Assembly (NCBI GenBank): GCA_027623355.1
Contig: JAQBWB010000003.1
Coordinates: 1-33,894, forward strand
Source of the DNA: Nanobdellota archaeon
Lineage (GTDB): Archaea; Nanobdellota; Nanobdellia; Woesearchaeales; JACPBV01
Length of the DNA stretch: 33,894 nucleotides
Reading direction: 5' to 3'
Part shown: positions 23,109 to 30,637 of the stretch, one piece after another
Layout of the letters: each line of letters begins with the position of its first letter
How positions within the stretch are numbered: the first letter of the stretch is position 1
Translations under genes and position numbers: made by a program
Notes under the pieces: model-generated
What the model was told of the DNA's origin: nothing
The model's database searches: none
Seen by the model: the letters and a program-made list of their open reading frames with translations, nothing else

Positions 23109-24119
23109 CTACTGGTTTGTCCACGCTTTGAGCTTATTAAGCTTTTCTAGAGCGCTTTTGGAGTTAATAGAATTTTTTGCTTTTTCGATTCCCTCTTTTA
23201 TTGAGGAGGCATATCCAGTACAATAGATTGCTGCTCCTGCATTAAGCAGAACGATGTCTCGTTTTGGTCCTGTTTCTGTTCCATCAAGAACATGAGTGAT
23301 GATTTTTGCATTTTCTTTTGCATCTGCACCTTGTAATTCTTCTAATGAAGCCGGTTGAAATCCTACGTCTTCGGGCGTTATGGTGGATAGGGATACTGCC
23401 CCGTTATTGAGTTCGGCGATTGTTGATTCTCCAGTAAGGGTAAGTTCATCCATGCCGTTGCCATGTACTACTAATGCGCGTTTACACCCTAATTTGTTAA
23501 GGACATGTGCTAGTGGTTCTACTAAAGATACATCGTAAACTCCCATTAACTCATACTGGGCTGATGCGGGATTGGTTAATGGTCCTAGGATATTGAAGAT
23601 GGTTCTGGTTAAAATTTTTTTTCTTGCAGCAATTGCGTATTTCATTGCTGGATGGAATTTTGGAGCGAACATGAACCCCATTCCTACTTCGCTGATGCAT
23701 CGTTCTACCTGTTTCGGTTCTAAATTAATGTTAATTCCAAGAGCGGTTAGCACATCTGCTGCTCCTGCTTTTGATGAGACTGCTTTGTTTCCATGTTTTG
23801 CTATGGGAATATCGCAACCTGCTACCACAAATGCGGAGGCGGTAGAGATGTTGAATGTATTTGTTTTATCGCCACCTGTACCTACGATGTCTAGAAGCAT
23901 TTCTTGTTTAGGGTGTATTTTGGCTGCTTTTTTACGCATGATGGTTGCACAGGCTGTAATTTCTTCTATTGTTTCTCCCTTTTCTTTTAATGCTATAAGA
24001 AAATCAACGATATTGTCATCGGAAACGTTACCGGACATAATTTCATTCATGGCGGATTCTGCTTGCTTTGGAGAAAGATCTTGCTTTTGTTTTAGCTGGG
24101 CAATTATCTCAGAAATCAT
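23109..24119 (-). CDS. trpD: Anthranilate phosphoribosyltransferase
   Basis: Transfers phosphoribose from PRPP to anthranilate. 336 aa, with an N-terminal helical domain and the nucleoside-phosphorylase-like core. Signatures: DIVGTGGDKTNTFNISTAS (PRPP-binding loop), IAKHGNKAVSSKAGAADVL, FAPKFHPAMKYA, and NILGPLTNPA. Length and motifs are normal. Its ATG overlaps the trpG stop by four bases, so anthranilate synthesis and its next step are coupled. It is not fused to trpG, unlike in enteric bacteria. Confidence 0.97.
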   Translation of the reverse strand: MISEIIAQLKQKQDLSPKQAESAMNEIMSGNVSDDNIVDFLIALKEKGETIEEITACATIMRKKAAKIHPKQEMLLDIVGTGGDKTNTFNISTASAFVVAGCDIPIAKHGNKAVSSKAGAADVLTALGININLEPKQVERCISEVGMGFMFAPKFHPAMKYAIAARKKILTRTIFNILGPLTNPASAQYELMGVYDVSLVEPLAHVLNKLGCKRALVVHGNGMDELTLTGESTIAELNNGAVSLSTITPEDVGFQPASLEELQGADAKENAKIITHVLDGTETGPKRDIVLLNAGAAIYCTGYASSIKEGIEKAKNSINSKSALEKLNKLKAWTNQ

Positions 24120-24694
24120 TTTATCGAGTTAATTACGTTCTTGATTATTTCGGCGCCTACGGGCGTGAGAATAGATTCGGGATGGAATTGGACTCCTGTA
24201 ATGGGAAATTCTTTGTGGCGAACAGCCATTACTACATCTCGCTCAACTGATCTTGCTGTTACCTCAAGACAATAGGGGATGTCATATCCTACAAGCGAAT
24301 GATATCGTCCTGCTTGGAAGGGCGAGGGTATTCCAGCAAAGATTCCTTGATTATCATGTGAAATTTTTGATGATTTTCCGTGAATGGTTTCAACGGCCTT
24401 GTCGATACGTCCACCAAAACATTCAATGATTGCTTGATGGCCTAGACAGACTCCAAAAATAGGGATCGATTTGTGATAGGTGTTTATGATCTCTTTTGTG
24501 TTTCCTGCTTGCTTAGGTGTTCCGGGTCCGGGAGAGATGACTATGAGTTGAGGTTTTTCCTTCGTAATGTGCTCATTAATGATTTTCATATCAATGTTGT
24601 TTCTGAACACGGTAACAACGCACCCTTGTTTACGGAATTCATCAACAATATTATAGGTGAATGAGTCGAAGTTGTCGATAAAGAGTGCTTTCAC
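24116..24694 (-). CDS. trpG: Anthranilate synthase glutamine amidotransferase subunit
   Basis: Class I glutaminase that supplies ammonia to TrpE. From a GTG start at 24694 the protein has 192 aa and begins MKALFIDNFDSFTYNIVDEF, exactly where the family starts. A longer reading from ATG 24730 would add 12 residues in trpE-overlapping sequence and is less likely. The oxyanion/PGPG motif VISPGPGTP, nucleophile elbow FGVCLGHQAI (Cys) and FHPESI (His, Glu) are all visible. The GTG sits in a GTGA overlap with the trpE stop, consistent with stoichiometric translation of the two subunits. Confidence 0.95.
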   Translation of the reverse strand: MKALFIDNFDSFTYNIVDEFRKQGCVVTVFRNNIDMKIINEHITKEKPQLIVISPGPGTPKQAGNTKEIINTYHKSIPIFGVCLGHQAIIECFGGRIDKAVETIHGKSSKISHDNQGIFAGIPSPFQAGRYHSLVGYDIPYCLEVTARSVERDVVMAVRHKEFPITGVQFHPESILTPVGAEIIKNVINSIK

Positions 24695-26295
24695 TTTGCT
24701 GCCTCCGCTAGTTCTAGTGCCTGTAGGCATGCTTGCGCCTTTTTCTCTGTTTCCTGGAATTCTAATTCTGGCACAGAATCGAAGACGATACCTGCTCCTG
24801 CTCGAACATATGCTTTATTATTTCTAATATACATTGATCGGATTGTAATTGCAGTATCCATATCGCCGGCAGGTGTAATATATCCTACAGCCCCTCCATA
24901 AAATCCACGACTTTCTTTTTCATGTTGGCGTATGAGTTTCATTGCCTCCACCTTAGGTGCACCGGTTAGGGTTCCCATGTTCATTGTTGCAAGATACGCA
25001 TGTAATGCGTCAAGACCAACTTTCAGAGTTCCTTGTACATTTGAGACAAGATGTTGTACATGGGAATATTTTTCAATTACGAATGGCTCATTGCAGAATC
25101 TAGTTCCTGTAACTGAGACTCGTGCAATGTCATTTCTTGCAAGGTCAATAAGCATGGTGTGTTCAGCGATTTCTTTTTTGTCAGTTTTGAGTTCAACTTC
25201 ATATTTTGCATCGAGATCAGGGTCGATTGCATTCTCGGGTGTGAGTCCACGAGGTTTTGTACCTGCTATGGGCCTGATCTCTACAATTTTTTGTTCATTT
25301 CCTTGTACTCTGAGTGCCATTTCAGGAGATGCACCTAATAAAATGCCATCCTCTTGGTGGATATAGAACATATAGGGCGAAGGATTAATCGATTTGAGTT
25401 TTTCGTAGACCGCTAGGGGTTCGGCATTGGTGTTTTGGATGATTGTTCTTGAGGGAACTGCCTGAAAAATGTCTCCACGAAAGATTTTGTTTTTTATTTC
25501 AGAGACGATGTTTTCGTATTCTTTCGAGGTGGTGTCAGTTTCTGGTTCTGTAATTTTACCTTTTACCTTTTTTGGAATAATAAGTTTCTTTTCTAGTGTT
25601 TTTTCGTATTCGCTCATCGTTTTTTTAGCATTTTGGATAAGGGTTTTCTTATTTGCATCGGTAACTAGCACATTTACAATTATTTTAGTAACGCCTTTCT
25701 TATGATCGCTTAAGAATAAGTTGTCAAGATAATAGAACTCGTAGTCTGGTGTATCTAGAGTATTTTGTTGGTTCTTTGGAAGTTCTTCGAATTGATCGAT
25801 CATGTCGTAGCCGAATGCACCGAAAAGTCCACCGAAATGAGTACATGGTTTTTCTGGATGTTTGAATTTGAATGCGATTGTTCTTAGAATATCAAAATGA
25901 GTCTTTGCTTTTATTCGGTCATCTTCATTGCTTTCTTTTCTTTGTGGTTGTAAGGTCCCATAGAGGATGTTCTTTTTATGGACGAGTTTGTCAACAAACT
26001 TGAGGTCTTTTTTGATTGCTTTGATGAATTGTAGTCCGGTATCATTAAGTGCTTTAATTTCAAATTCTTCTTTGCGTCCAGATACTTTAAGGCATGGAGA
26101 TGCAGATCCTATGCTTTGCTCACCATATTTTGGGACAATATCGGCTGATTCGAAGAGAAGAGAATATTTCTTTTTTCCGTAATTGGATAGTTTTGCGAAG
26201 TATTCGGTAGCATCAAGGGGTTCTTCGATAGTTTTCACTAAAGAAACAATTTGGCCAATTTTTGCTTTTTCGACTTGTTCAACGAATTCTTCCAA
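24691..26295 (-). CDS. trpE: Anthranilate synthase component I
   Basis: Chorismate-using subunit, 534 aa, first enzyme of the pathway. The N-terminal half carries YSLLFESAD, corresponding to the LLES tryptophan-binding motif, so feedback inhibition is probably retained. The catalytic half has FQAVPSRT, SPEMALRV, RPIAGTKPRG, DLARNDIARVS, LTGAPKVEAM and YGGAVGYI. The start is TTG at 26295, preceded by GGTGG, with a TATA box at 26335-26328; this leaves a leader of only about 10 nt. No in-frame ATG or GTG is better placed. It is the first gene of an unbroken operon down to trpS. Confidence 0.94.
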   Translation of the reverse strand: MEEFVEQVEKAKIGQIVSLVKTIEEPLDATEYFAKLSNYGKKKYSLLFESADIVPKYGEQSIGSASPCLKVSGRKEEFEIKALNDTGLQFIKAIKKDLKFVDKLVHKKNILYGTLQPQRKESNEDDRIKAKTHFDILRTIAFKFKHPEKPCTHFGGLFGAFGYDMIDQFEELPKNQQNTLDTPDYEFYYLDNLFLSDHKKGVTKIIVNVLVTDANKKTLIQNAKKTMSEYEKTLEKKLIIPKKVKGKITEPETDTTSKEYENIVSEIKNKIFRGDIFQAVPSRTIIQNTNAEPLAVYEKLKSINPSPYMFYIHQEDGILLGASPEMALRVQGNEQKIVEIRPIAGTKPRGLTPENAIDPDLDAKYEVELKTDKKEIAEHTMLIDLARNDIARVSVTGTRFCNEPFVIEKYSHVQHLVSNVQGTLKVGLDALHAYLATMNMGTLTGAPKVEAMKLIRQHEKESRGFYGGAVGYITPAGDMDTAITIRSMYIRNNKAYVRAGAGIVFDSVPELEFQETEKKAQACLQALELAEAAK

Positions 26296-26327
26296 TCTAC
26301 CACCCAGTGTCTGAGATGCGGTAATGA

Positions 26328-26335
26328 TATATAAA
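26328..26335 (-). promoter_or_regulatory. TATA box of the trp operon
   Basis: TTTATATA on the minus strand, 40 nt before the TTG start of trpE. No TGTACA palindrome of the TrpY type is seen next to it. Confidence 0.6.
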
Positions 26336-26550
26336 TCTTTACCTAACTCCTATATACATGAGGGTCTTTATGACTAAATAAGCTTTATTTATCATTTTTA
26401 GCTCTTATTTGATTTAATTATCTCTTTTTAATCCTTATTCTCTTTCATTTCTCTATTTGGTTCTTTTTTAGTCTTTATTTGCCTCGTAGCTAGAGTCAGA
26501 TTTTGCTTTTTTCCGTCATTTTCCACTAATACTGGTTCGTGGTCGATACA
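26336..26550. other. T-rich spacer between trp and ribosomal-protein promoters
   Basis: A 353-bp gap separates the two divergent operons. Its middle part (about 26380-26500) is strongly pyrimidine-biased on the + strand, with recurring TTATTT and CTCTTT words. No credible gene is present: the only small ORFs are 7-18 codons, none rich in Trp codons. It may hold activator or regulator sites, but none can be named. Confidence 0.4.
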
Positions 26551-26555
26551 AAGCT

Positions 26556-26562
26556 TTTTAAG
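26556..26562 (+). promoter_or_regulatory. TATA-like box of the rps13 operon
   Basis: TTTTAAG, with initiation expected near 26585, the first base of the leader stem. The rps13 start lies about 64 nt further on, so this mRNA is not leaderless. Confidence 0.5.
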
Positions 26563-26583
26563 TAAGATGAGTTTCCCAGGTAT

Positions 26584-26640
26584 AACAGCCCGAGTTCATA
26601 AGAGCGCGTTTAGGGTTCATGAATTGAATTTCTGGCTGTT
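26584..26640 (+). promoter_or_regulatory. Folded mRNA leader of the rps13 operon
   Basis: AACAGCC (26584-26590) pairs with GGCTGTT (26634-26640) to close the leader, and TTCAT (26595-26599) can pair with ATGAA (26619-26623). The stem begins at the predicted transcription start and ends eight bases before the start codon at 26649. It is a candidate binding site for feedback regulation by an operon protein such as S4 or S13. Confidence 0.45.
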
Positions 26641-26648
26641 CGAATAAT

Positions 26649-27188
26649 ATGGTAGAAGAAAAACAAAAAGTAGATGCTAGTCCTGTCGAAAGCAAGAAGC
26701 CTGTTGTAAAACCACAGGATAATTTTAGACACTTTGTACGAGTTGCTCAGACTGATCTTGATGGAAAGAAGTCTTTAGTAATGGGTCTTCGTAAAATTAA
26801 GGGTGTTGGAGCAATATTTGCTAATATGGTTTGTGCACTTTCTAAGATTTCTACTACTAAAAAAGTTGGCGATTTGAATGATGCTGATGTAGCGACACTG
26901 GATGCTGTTTTGAAAGATCCTAAGGCAGCAGGTGCTCCGTTGTGGACTTTGAATAGGAGAAAGGACATGGACACTGGAGAGGATATGCACCTCATTACTA
27001 ACGATCTTATTTTTGTAAAGGATAATGACATTAAAGCTCTGAAAAAGATGAAATCTTACCGTGGTGTAAGACATATGCAGAATAAACCTGTACGTGGACA
27101 GAAAACGAAGAGCAATTTCCGTAAACACAAGGGTAAGGTTTCTCTTGGAGTTAGAAAGAAATCTGGTTCAAAGGCAGGTAGAGTATAA
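26649..27188 (+). CDS. rps13: Small ribosomal subunit protein S13 (uS13)
   Basis: 179-aa protein of the 30S head, contacting the P-site tRNA and the 50S subunit. The archaeal/eukaryal form is recognised from FRHFVRVAQTDLDGKKSLVM, GLRKIKGVGAIFANMVC (helix-two-turn-helix), DIKALKKMKSYRGVRHMQ and the basic tail PVRGQKTKSNFRKHKG. About 25 N-terminal residues, rich in Lys, Glu and Val, precede the conserved domain. First gene of rps13-rps4-rps11-rpoD, the archaeal counterpart of the bacterial alpha operon. A structured leader lies directly upstream; rps4 starts two bases after the stop. Confidence 0.97.
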   Translation: MVEEKQKVDASPVESKKPVVKPQDNFRHFVRVAQTDLDGKKSLVMGLRKIKGVGAIFANMVCALSKISTTKKVGDLNDADVATLDAVLKDPKAAGAPLWTLNRRKDMDTGEDMHLITNDLIFVKDNDIKALKKMKSYRGVRHMQNKPVRGQKTKSNFRKHKGKVSLGVRKKSGSKAGRV

Positions 27189-27190
27189 AC

Positions 27191-27928
27191 ATGGGAGACC
27201 CAAAGAAAACAAGGAAATTGTATCGTGGACCTAGCCATCCCTGGCAAAAGGAACGATTAGAATCAGAGATTCTATTACTTAAGGAATACGGTTTAAAAAA
27301 TAAAAAAGAACTTTGGAAGGTTGACTCTTTACTCAAGAATTACATGCGTCAGGCTAAGCGTCTTATTGCTTTGGGTGGCGAACAGGCTGAAAAAGAGAGA
27401 AGACATCTTCTTGCAAAATTACAATCATTAGGTTTACTTGAATCTGAAAGTGGGGTAGCTGATGTTTTGGGTATTTCACTAAAATCTTTACTTGAACGCC
27501 GATTACAGACTATTCTTCATAGAAAACATCTAGCTCGATCGGTTATACAGGCACGACAGTTTATTGTTCACGAGCATGTTTTGGTTGGTGAAAAGAAACT
27601 TACCGTTCCTTCGTATCTTGTTTCCGTTTCTGAGGAAGCATCCATCTCTATGGCACCTGGTTCTTCTTTAGCAAATCCAGAACATCCTGAAAGAGCTGCA
27701 GCTAAAGTTGCTTCTTCAAAGAAAGAGGAAGTAGTTGTTGAGGACAAGGGCAAAGAAAATCCTAAGAAAGATACTAATTCGGAAAAAGCTGAATCAAAGA
27801 AAGATACTAAAAAAGAAAAAGCTGAAGCTAAGAAAGATACTAAAAAAGAAAAAGCTGAAGCTAAGAAGGATGCAAAAGAAGAAAAAGCTGAAGTGAAGGA
27901 AGAAACAAAAGAGGAAAAGTCAGAATGA
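27191..27928 (+). CDS. rps4: Small ribosomal subunit protein S4 (uS4) with repetitive tail
   Basis: Primary 16S rRNA binder in 30S assembly. 245 aa. Residues 1-160 are ordinary archaeal S4: [18 protein letters not shown], then the S4 RNA-binding fold with [19 protein letters not shown], and [20 protein letters not shown]. About the last 65 residues are an added, Lys/Glu-rich tail. It ends in tandem 11-residue units ([11 protein letters not shown] type) of alternating charge, probably helical or disordered. The stop overlaps rps11 by four bases. Usual archaeal S4 proteins are about 170-180 aa, so the extension is unusual. Confidence 0.96.
   Translation: MGDPKKTRKLYRGPSHPWQKERLESEILLLKEYGLKNKKELWKVDSLLKNYMRQAKRLIALGGEQAEKERRHLLAKLQSLGLLESESGVADVLGISLKSLLERRLQTILHRKHLARSVIQARQFIVHEHVLVGEKKLTVPSYLVSVSEEASISMAPGSSLANPEHPERAAAKVASSKKEEVVVEDKGKENPKKDTNSEKAESKKDTKKEKAEAKKDTKKEKAEAKKDAKEEKAEVKEETKEEKSE
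27764..27925 (+). repeat. 33-bp tandem repeats in the 3' end of rps4
   Basis: Units at 27764, 27797, 27830, 27863 and a partial one at 27896 encode [22 protein letters not shown] twice, [11 protein letters not shown] and [10 protein letters not shown]. Units 2 and 3 are almost identical in DNA, showing recent duplication, while the outer units have diverged. Confidence 0.85.
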
Positions 27929-28323
27929 TTAAAAGCAACATGAGATGGGGAGTAGCACACATATATTCTAGTTATAACAATACTATTATTCACATTACCG
28001 ATATTAGTGGTATGGAAACCATTGCTTTAAGTTCTGGTGGACAGGTTGTTAAGTCTGACAGAATGGAAAGTTCACCTACTGCTGCTATGACTGCTGCTAA
28101 GAGAGTAGCTGAAATTGCACGAGATAAGGGCATTGGCGGTATTCACGTTAAAATTAAAGCACCCGGTGGTCACAATGGACCTAATAATCCCGGTCCTGGA
28201 GCACAGGCCGCAGTACGAGCATTATCAAGAATGGGATTACGCGTAGGCATTATCCAGGATGTAACTCCGCTTCCGCACGATGGGTGTAGAAAGAAGGGCG
28301 GAAAAAGAGGGAGGCGAGTATGA
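27925..28323 (+). CDS. rps11: Small ribosomal subunit protein S11 (uS11)
   Basis: 132-aa platform protein near the mRNA exit site. Motifs: [58 protein letters not shown] and the C-terminal [20 protein letters not shown], matching archaeal/eukaryal uS11. Starts in an ATGA overlap with rps4 and ends in an ATGA overlap with rpoD. Confidence 0.98.
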   Translation: MIKSNMRWGVAHIYSSYNNTIIHITDISGMETIALSSGGQVVKSDRMESSPTAAMTAAKRVAEIARDKGIGGIHVKIKAPGGHNGPNNPGPGAQAAVRALSRMGLRVGIIQDVTPLPHDGCRKKGGKRGRRV

Positions 28324-29132
28324 TGGAAGTCACACTTATAGATCAGGATAAGGGGGGAAACTCGGTTTCTTTCATGGTTAAGAATACTACTGCAGCGTTT
28401 GCTAATGCACTTCGAAGAACTGTTATTGAAGATGTTGCAACGATGGCTATTGAGGATGTTGAATTCAGAAAAAACACTTCGATTTTATATGATGAGATAA
28501 TTGCTCATCGCCTTGGACTTATTCCACTTACTACTGATTTGAAGAGTTATATGCTACCTGAGGATGTTGATGAGGATCAGCGTGAATCTGCTCGCTGTAG
28601 ATTAAGTATGACTCTTAATGCAAAAGGGCCTTGCACGGTCTATGCTAAAGATATAGAATCAATGGATCCTAAGGTGAAGCCTGTTGAGGGAGATATGCCG
28701 ATTGTTAAATTATTGAAAGGTCAGAGTTTAGAATTAGAATGCGGTGCGTTTCTGGGTAAGGGAAAAGAGCACGTAAAATGGAGCCCAGGGCATATTTTTT
28801 ACAAGCAGCGTGCGCAAGTTACTATTCACAACGATAAGATTAAAGATAAGGAAAGCTGTGTTGAGCTTGTTCCAAACGGAGTTTTGGTTTTGGAAGGTGG
28901 TAAGCTTGCAATCGCTAAAGGAAAGGAAAACGATGCTGATATGTGCATGGTTGCAGCAGATAAGAATCCGGAAGGTTTTACGATTGAGAAAACAAATGAT
29001 TTCATTTTCACTTTAGAATCCTGGGGTCAGTTGGATACCAAAGAGATTTTGGTTGAAGCAGCTGACGTACTAGGAAAGAAACTTGACCTTCTTGCAGAGA
29101 AGGTTAAGAACGCAAAGGCGATAGAGAATTAA
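28320..29132 (+). CDS. rpoD: DNA-directed RNA polymerase subunit D
   Basis: Archaeal counterpart of bacterial alpha and eukaryal Rpb3; with RpoL it nucleates polymerase assembly. 270 aa. Dimerisation motif near the N-terminus: [26 protein letters not shown], and [20 protein letters not shown]. The inserted domain 3 (about residues 165-220) is present but lacks a ferredoxin-type Cys set: only [11 protein letters not shown] and [15 protein letters not shown] remain, where cluster-bearing forms have C-x2-C-x2-C-x3-C-P. It therefore should not bind an Fe-S cluster. The end ([20 protein letters not shown]) is normal. An ATGA overlap fixes the first ATG; the next codon is also ATG. Confidence 0.95.
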   Translation: MMEVTLIDQDKGGNSVSFMVKNTTAAFANALRRTVIEDVATMAIEDVEFRKNTSILYDEIIAHRLGLIPLTTDLKSYMLPEDVDEDQRESARCRLSMTLNAKGPCTVYAKDIESMDPKVKPVEGDMPIVKLLKGQSLELECGAFLGKGKEHVKWSPGHIFYKQRAQVTIHNDKIKDKESCVELVPNGVLVLEGGKLAIAKGKENDADMCMVAADKNPEGFTIEKTNDFIFTLESWGQLDTKEILVEAADVLGKKLDLLAEKVKNAKAIEN

Positions 29133-29133
29133 T

Positions 29134-29244
29134 GCGAGGGTGCCGGAGCGGTCAAACGGGCTAGGTTGAGGCAGTGATCGCGTAAGCGAACTTCAAACGC
29201 CTAGTGGCTTAGTGCCTGCGCGAGTTCAAACCTCGTCCCTCGCA
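29134..29244 (+). tRNA. tRNA-Leu (anticodon GAG) with 27-nt intron
   Basis: GCGAGGG/CCCTCGC acceptor, CCG/CGG D stem, CTAGG/CCTAG anticodon stem, variable arm GGC/GCC, T arm with TTCAAAC, discriminator A. The intron at 29172-29198 sits after position 37. Exon TTGA pairs with intron TCAA (4 bp), flanked by three-base bulges GGC and ACG, a textbook bulge-helix-bulge; the intron tip is TCGC-GTAA-GCGA. Splicing gives loop TTGAGGG. No TATA box precedes it, so it is processed from the ribosomal-protein transcript. Confidence 0.95.
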
Positions 29245-29256
29245 TCATACGAAAAA

Positions 29257-29622
29257 ATGGTAAAACGAACCGGACCAACAAATCCTCAGTTGAAAGGATT
29301 GCTAGAAACATTGGAAGATCGCTCTAGATCTGAGAAGATTCCCCTATGGAAACGGATTGCGGATGATTTAGGTAGATCGTCTCGAGCTCGTCGTGTTGTT
29401 AACCTTTCAAAATTAAATAGATTTACTCAGGCTGATGAGGTTGTTGTTGTTCCTGGAAAAGTACTTGGTTCAGGCGTGTTAAGTCACAAACTCACCGTTT
29501 CAGCTTTCCAGTTTTCAGGAGAGGCAATGAAGAAAATTGTCGAAGCTGGTGGAGTTGCTATCCCCCTTCAAGATTTTATTAAAGAAAGTCCTAAAGGAAA
29601 ACGTGTTAGGGTGATTGGATAA
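29257..29622 (+). CDS. rpl18e: Large ribosomal subunit protein L18e (eL18)
   Basis: 121-aa archaeal/eukaryal large-subunit protein related in fold to L15. Recognised from RTGPTNPQLKGLLETLED, WKRIADDLGRSSRARRVVNL, VVVVPGKVLGSGVLSHKLTV and AFQFSGEAMKKIVEAGG. The ATG at 29257 is 13 bp after the tRNA-Leu; reading frames starting earlier would fall in the tRNA. Ends in a TAATG overlap with rpl13. The tRNA-Leu/L18e/L13/S9 order recurs in other archaea. Confidence 0.96.
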   Translation: MVKRTGPTNPQLKGLLETLEDRSRSEKIPLWKRIADDLGRSSRARRVVNLSKLNRFTQADEVVVVPGKVLGSGVLSHKLTVSAFQFSGEAMKKIVEAGGVAIPLQDFIKESPKGKRVRVIG

Positions 29623-30035
29623 TGATAGTTGACGGTAAAGATATGCTACTTGGAAGATTGTCTAGTTTGGTTGCTTCTAAAGCTCTACTTGGCGAGAAAG
29701 TAGATATTGTTAATTGTGAGAAGATCGTTATTTCTGGAAAGAAAGAACGTATTTATGCTGATCAAGTTGCTCGCAAACAGATGGGTTCTTCAACAAAGGG
29801 TCCTTTCTTTTTTCGTGTTCCTGAAAAATTTGTTAGGAAAGCTATTCGAGGAATGTTGCCTTACAAGGGATACCATGGAAGGCTTGCTTATGAGCGTATA
29901 AAATGCCATAGGGGTATTCCAGCTGCATTTGCTCAACAGAAACCTACTGTTTTTGAAGAGGCACACGTAAAGCGATTGAAATTAATGAGATTTGCTAGTG
30001 TAGAAGAGATATGTAACATTATGGGTGGAAAATGA
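29622..30035 (+). CDS. rpl13: Large ribosomal subunit protein L13 (uL13)
   Basis: 137-aa protein binding 23S rRNA early in 50S assembly. Archaeal form with DGKDMLLGRLSSLVASKALL, VNCEKIVISGKKE, GPFFFRVPEKFVRKAIRGM and LPYKGYHGRLAYERIKCHRG. The C-terminal end is short. Start overlaps the rpl18e stop by one base and the end overlaps rps9 by four, so the three genes are translated as a chain. Confidence 0.97.
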   Translation: MIVDGKDMLLGRLSSLVASKALLGEKVDIVNCEKIVISGKKERIYADQVARKQMGSSTKGPFFFRVPEKFVRKAIRGMLPYKGYHGRLAYERIKCHRGIPAAFAQQKPTVFEEAHVKRLKLMRFASVEEICNIMGGK

Positions 30036-30433
30036 AAACATTAACAACTTCCGGAAAAAGAAAACGAGCCATTGCACGAGCTACTATTAGCGAGGGCAAG
30101 GGCGTTGTAACAATTAATGGGGCAGATTTATCTATTCTCCAGCCTTTAATGTCAAAGAGTAAGATTCGTGAACCGTTAATCTTGGCTGGCGAGTTAGCTT
30201 CGAAATATAATATTGCTATTCGTGTTGCTGGTGGAGGAGTTAGTTCACAGGCAGATGCATGTAGATTAGTTGTTGCTAAAGCACTTACTGAAGTTACGAA
30301 AAATGACAAGCTTAAAGATATCTTTTTGAAATATGATCGTCAGTTATTAGTTGCTGATGTTAGACGTAAAGAACCTTCCAAGCCAAATAGGCATGGGCAG
30401 GCAAGAGCGAAAAGACAAAAGAGCTACAGGTGA
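30032..30433 (+). CDS. rps9: Small ribosomal subunit protein S9 (uS9)
   Basis: 133-aa head protein whose C-terminal tail reaches the P-site tRNA anticodon. Motifs: TTSGKRKRAIARATISEGKG, EPLILAG, VAGGGVSSQADACRLVVAKAL, and the tail RRKEPSKPNRHGQARAKRQK ending KSYR, matching the universal KxR terminus. ATGA overlap with rpl13. Confidence 0.97.
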   Translation: MKTLTTSGKRKRAIARATISEGKGVVTINGADLSILQPLMSKSKIREPLILAGELASKYNIAIRVAGGGVSSQADACRLVVAKALTEVTKNDKLKDIFLKYDRQLLVADVRRKEPSKPNRHGQARAKRQKSYR

Positions 30434-30437
30434 TACC

Positions 30438-30635
30438 ATGATTATACCCATACGATGCTACAGTTGCGGAAAACCTATTGGACAGCTTTGGGAGAAATAC
30501 TTAGAAGCTGTTAAAAAGGGAGATGATAGAAAGAAAACTATGGACGAACTTGGTTTAAAGCGATACTGCTGCAGAGCTTTGTTTCTTGGTCACGTTGATC
30601 TGATCGATATTGCCGCTCAGTTCAAGAAGGTTTGA
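30438..30635 (+). CDS. rpoN: DNA-directed RNA polymerase subunit N
   Basis: 65-aa zinc-binding RNA polymerase subunit (Rpb10 homologue) that supports the D/L platform. The N-terminus MIIPIRCYSCGKPI has the CxxC pair, and KRYCCRALFLGHVDLID supplies the adjacent CC pair of the atypical zinc motif. The ATG at 30438 is chosen because the family begins exactly here; GGTGAT, which contains the rps9 stop, lies three bases before it and can serve as ribosome-binding site. Earlier in-frame starts would lie inside rps9. Confidence 0.96.
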   Translation: MIIPIRCYSCGKPIGQLWEKYLEAVKKGDDRKKTMDELGLKRYCCRALFLGHVDLIDIAAQFKKV

Positions 30636-30637
30636 GG

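Noticed and set aside
26296-26420. trp attenuator leader peptide or TrpY operator
   Set aside because: Short minus-strand ORFs such as an 18-codon one contain no Trp codons, and no TGTACA palindrome is present near the trpE promoter.
27764-27925. CRISPR-like array
   Set aside because: The 33-bp units have no spacers and encode an in-frame repetitive protein tail.
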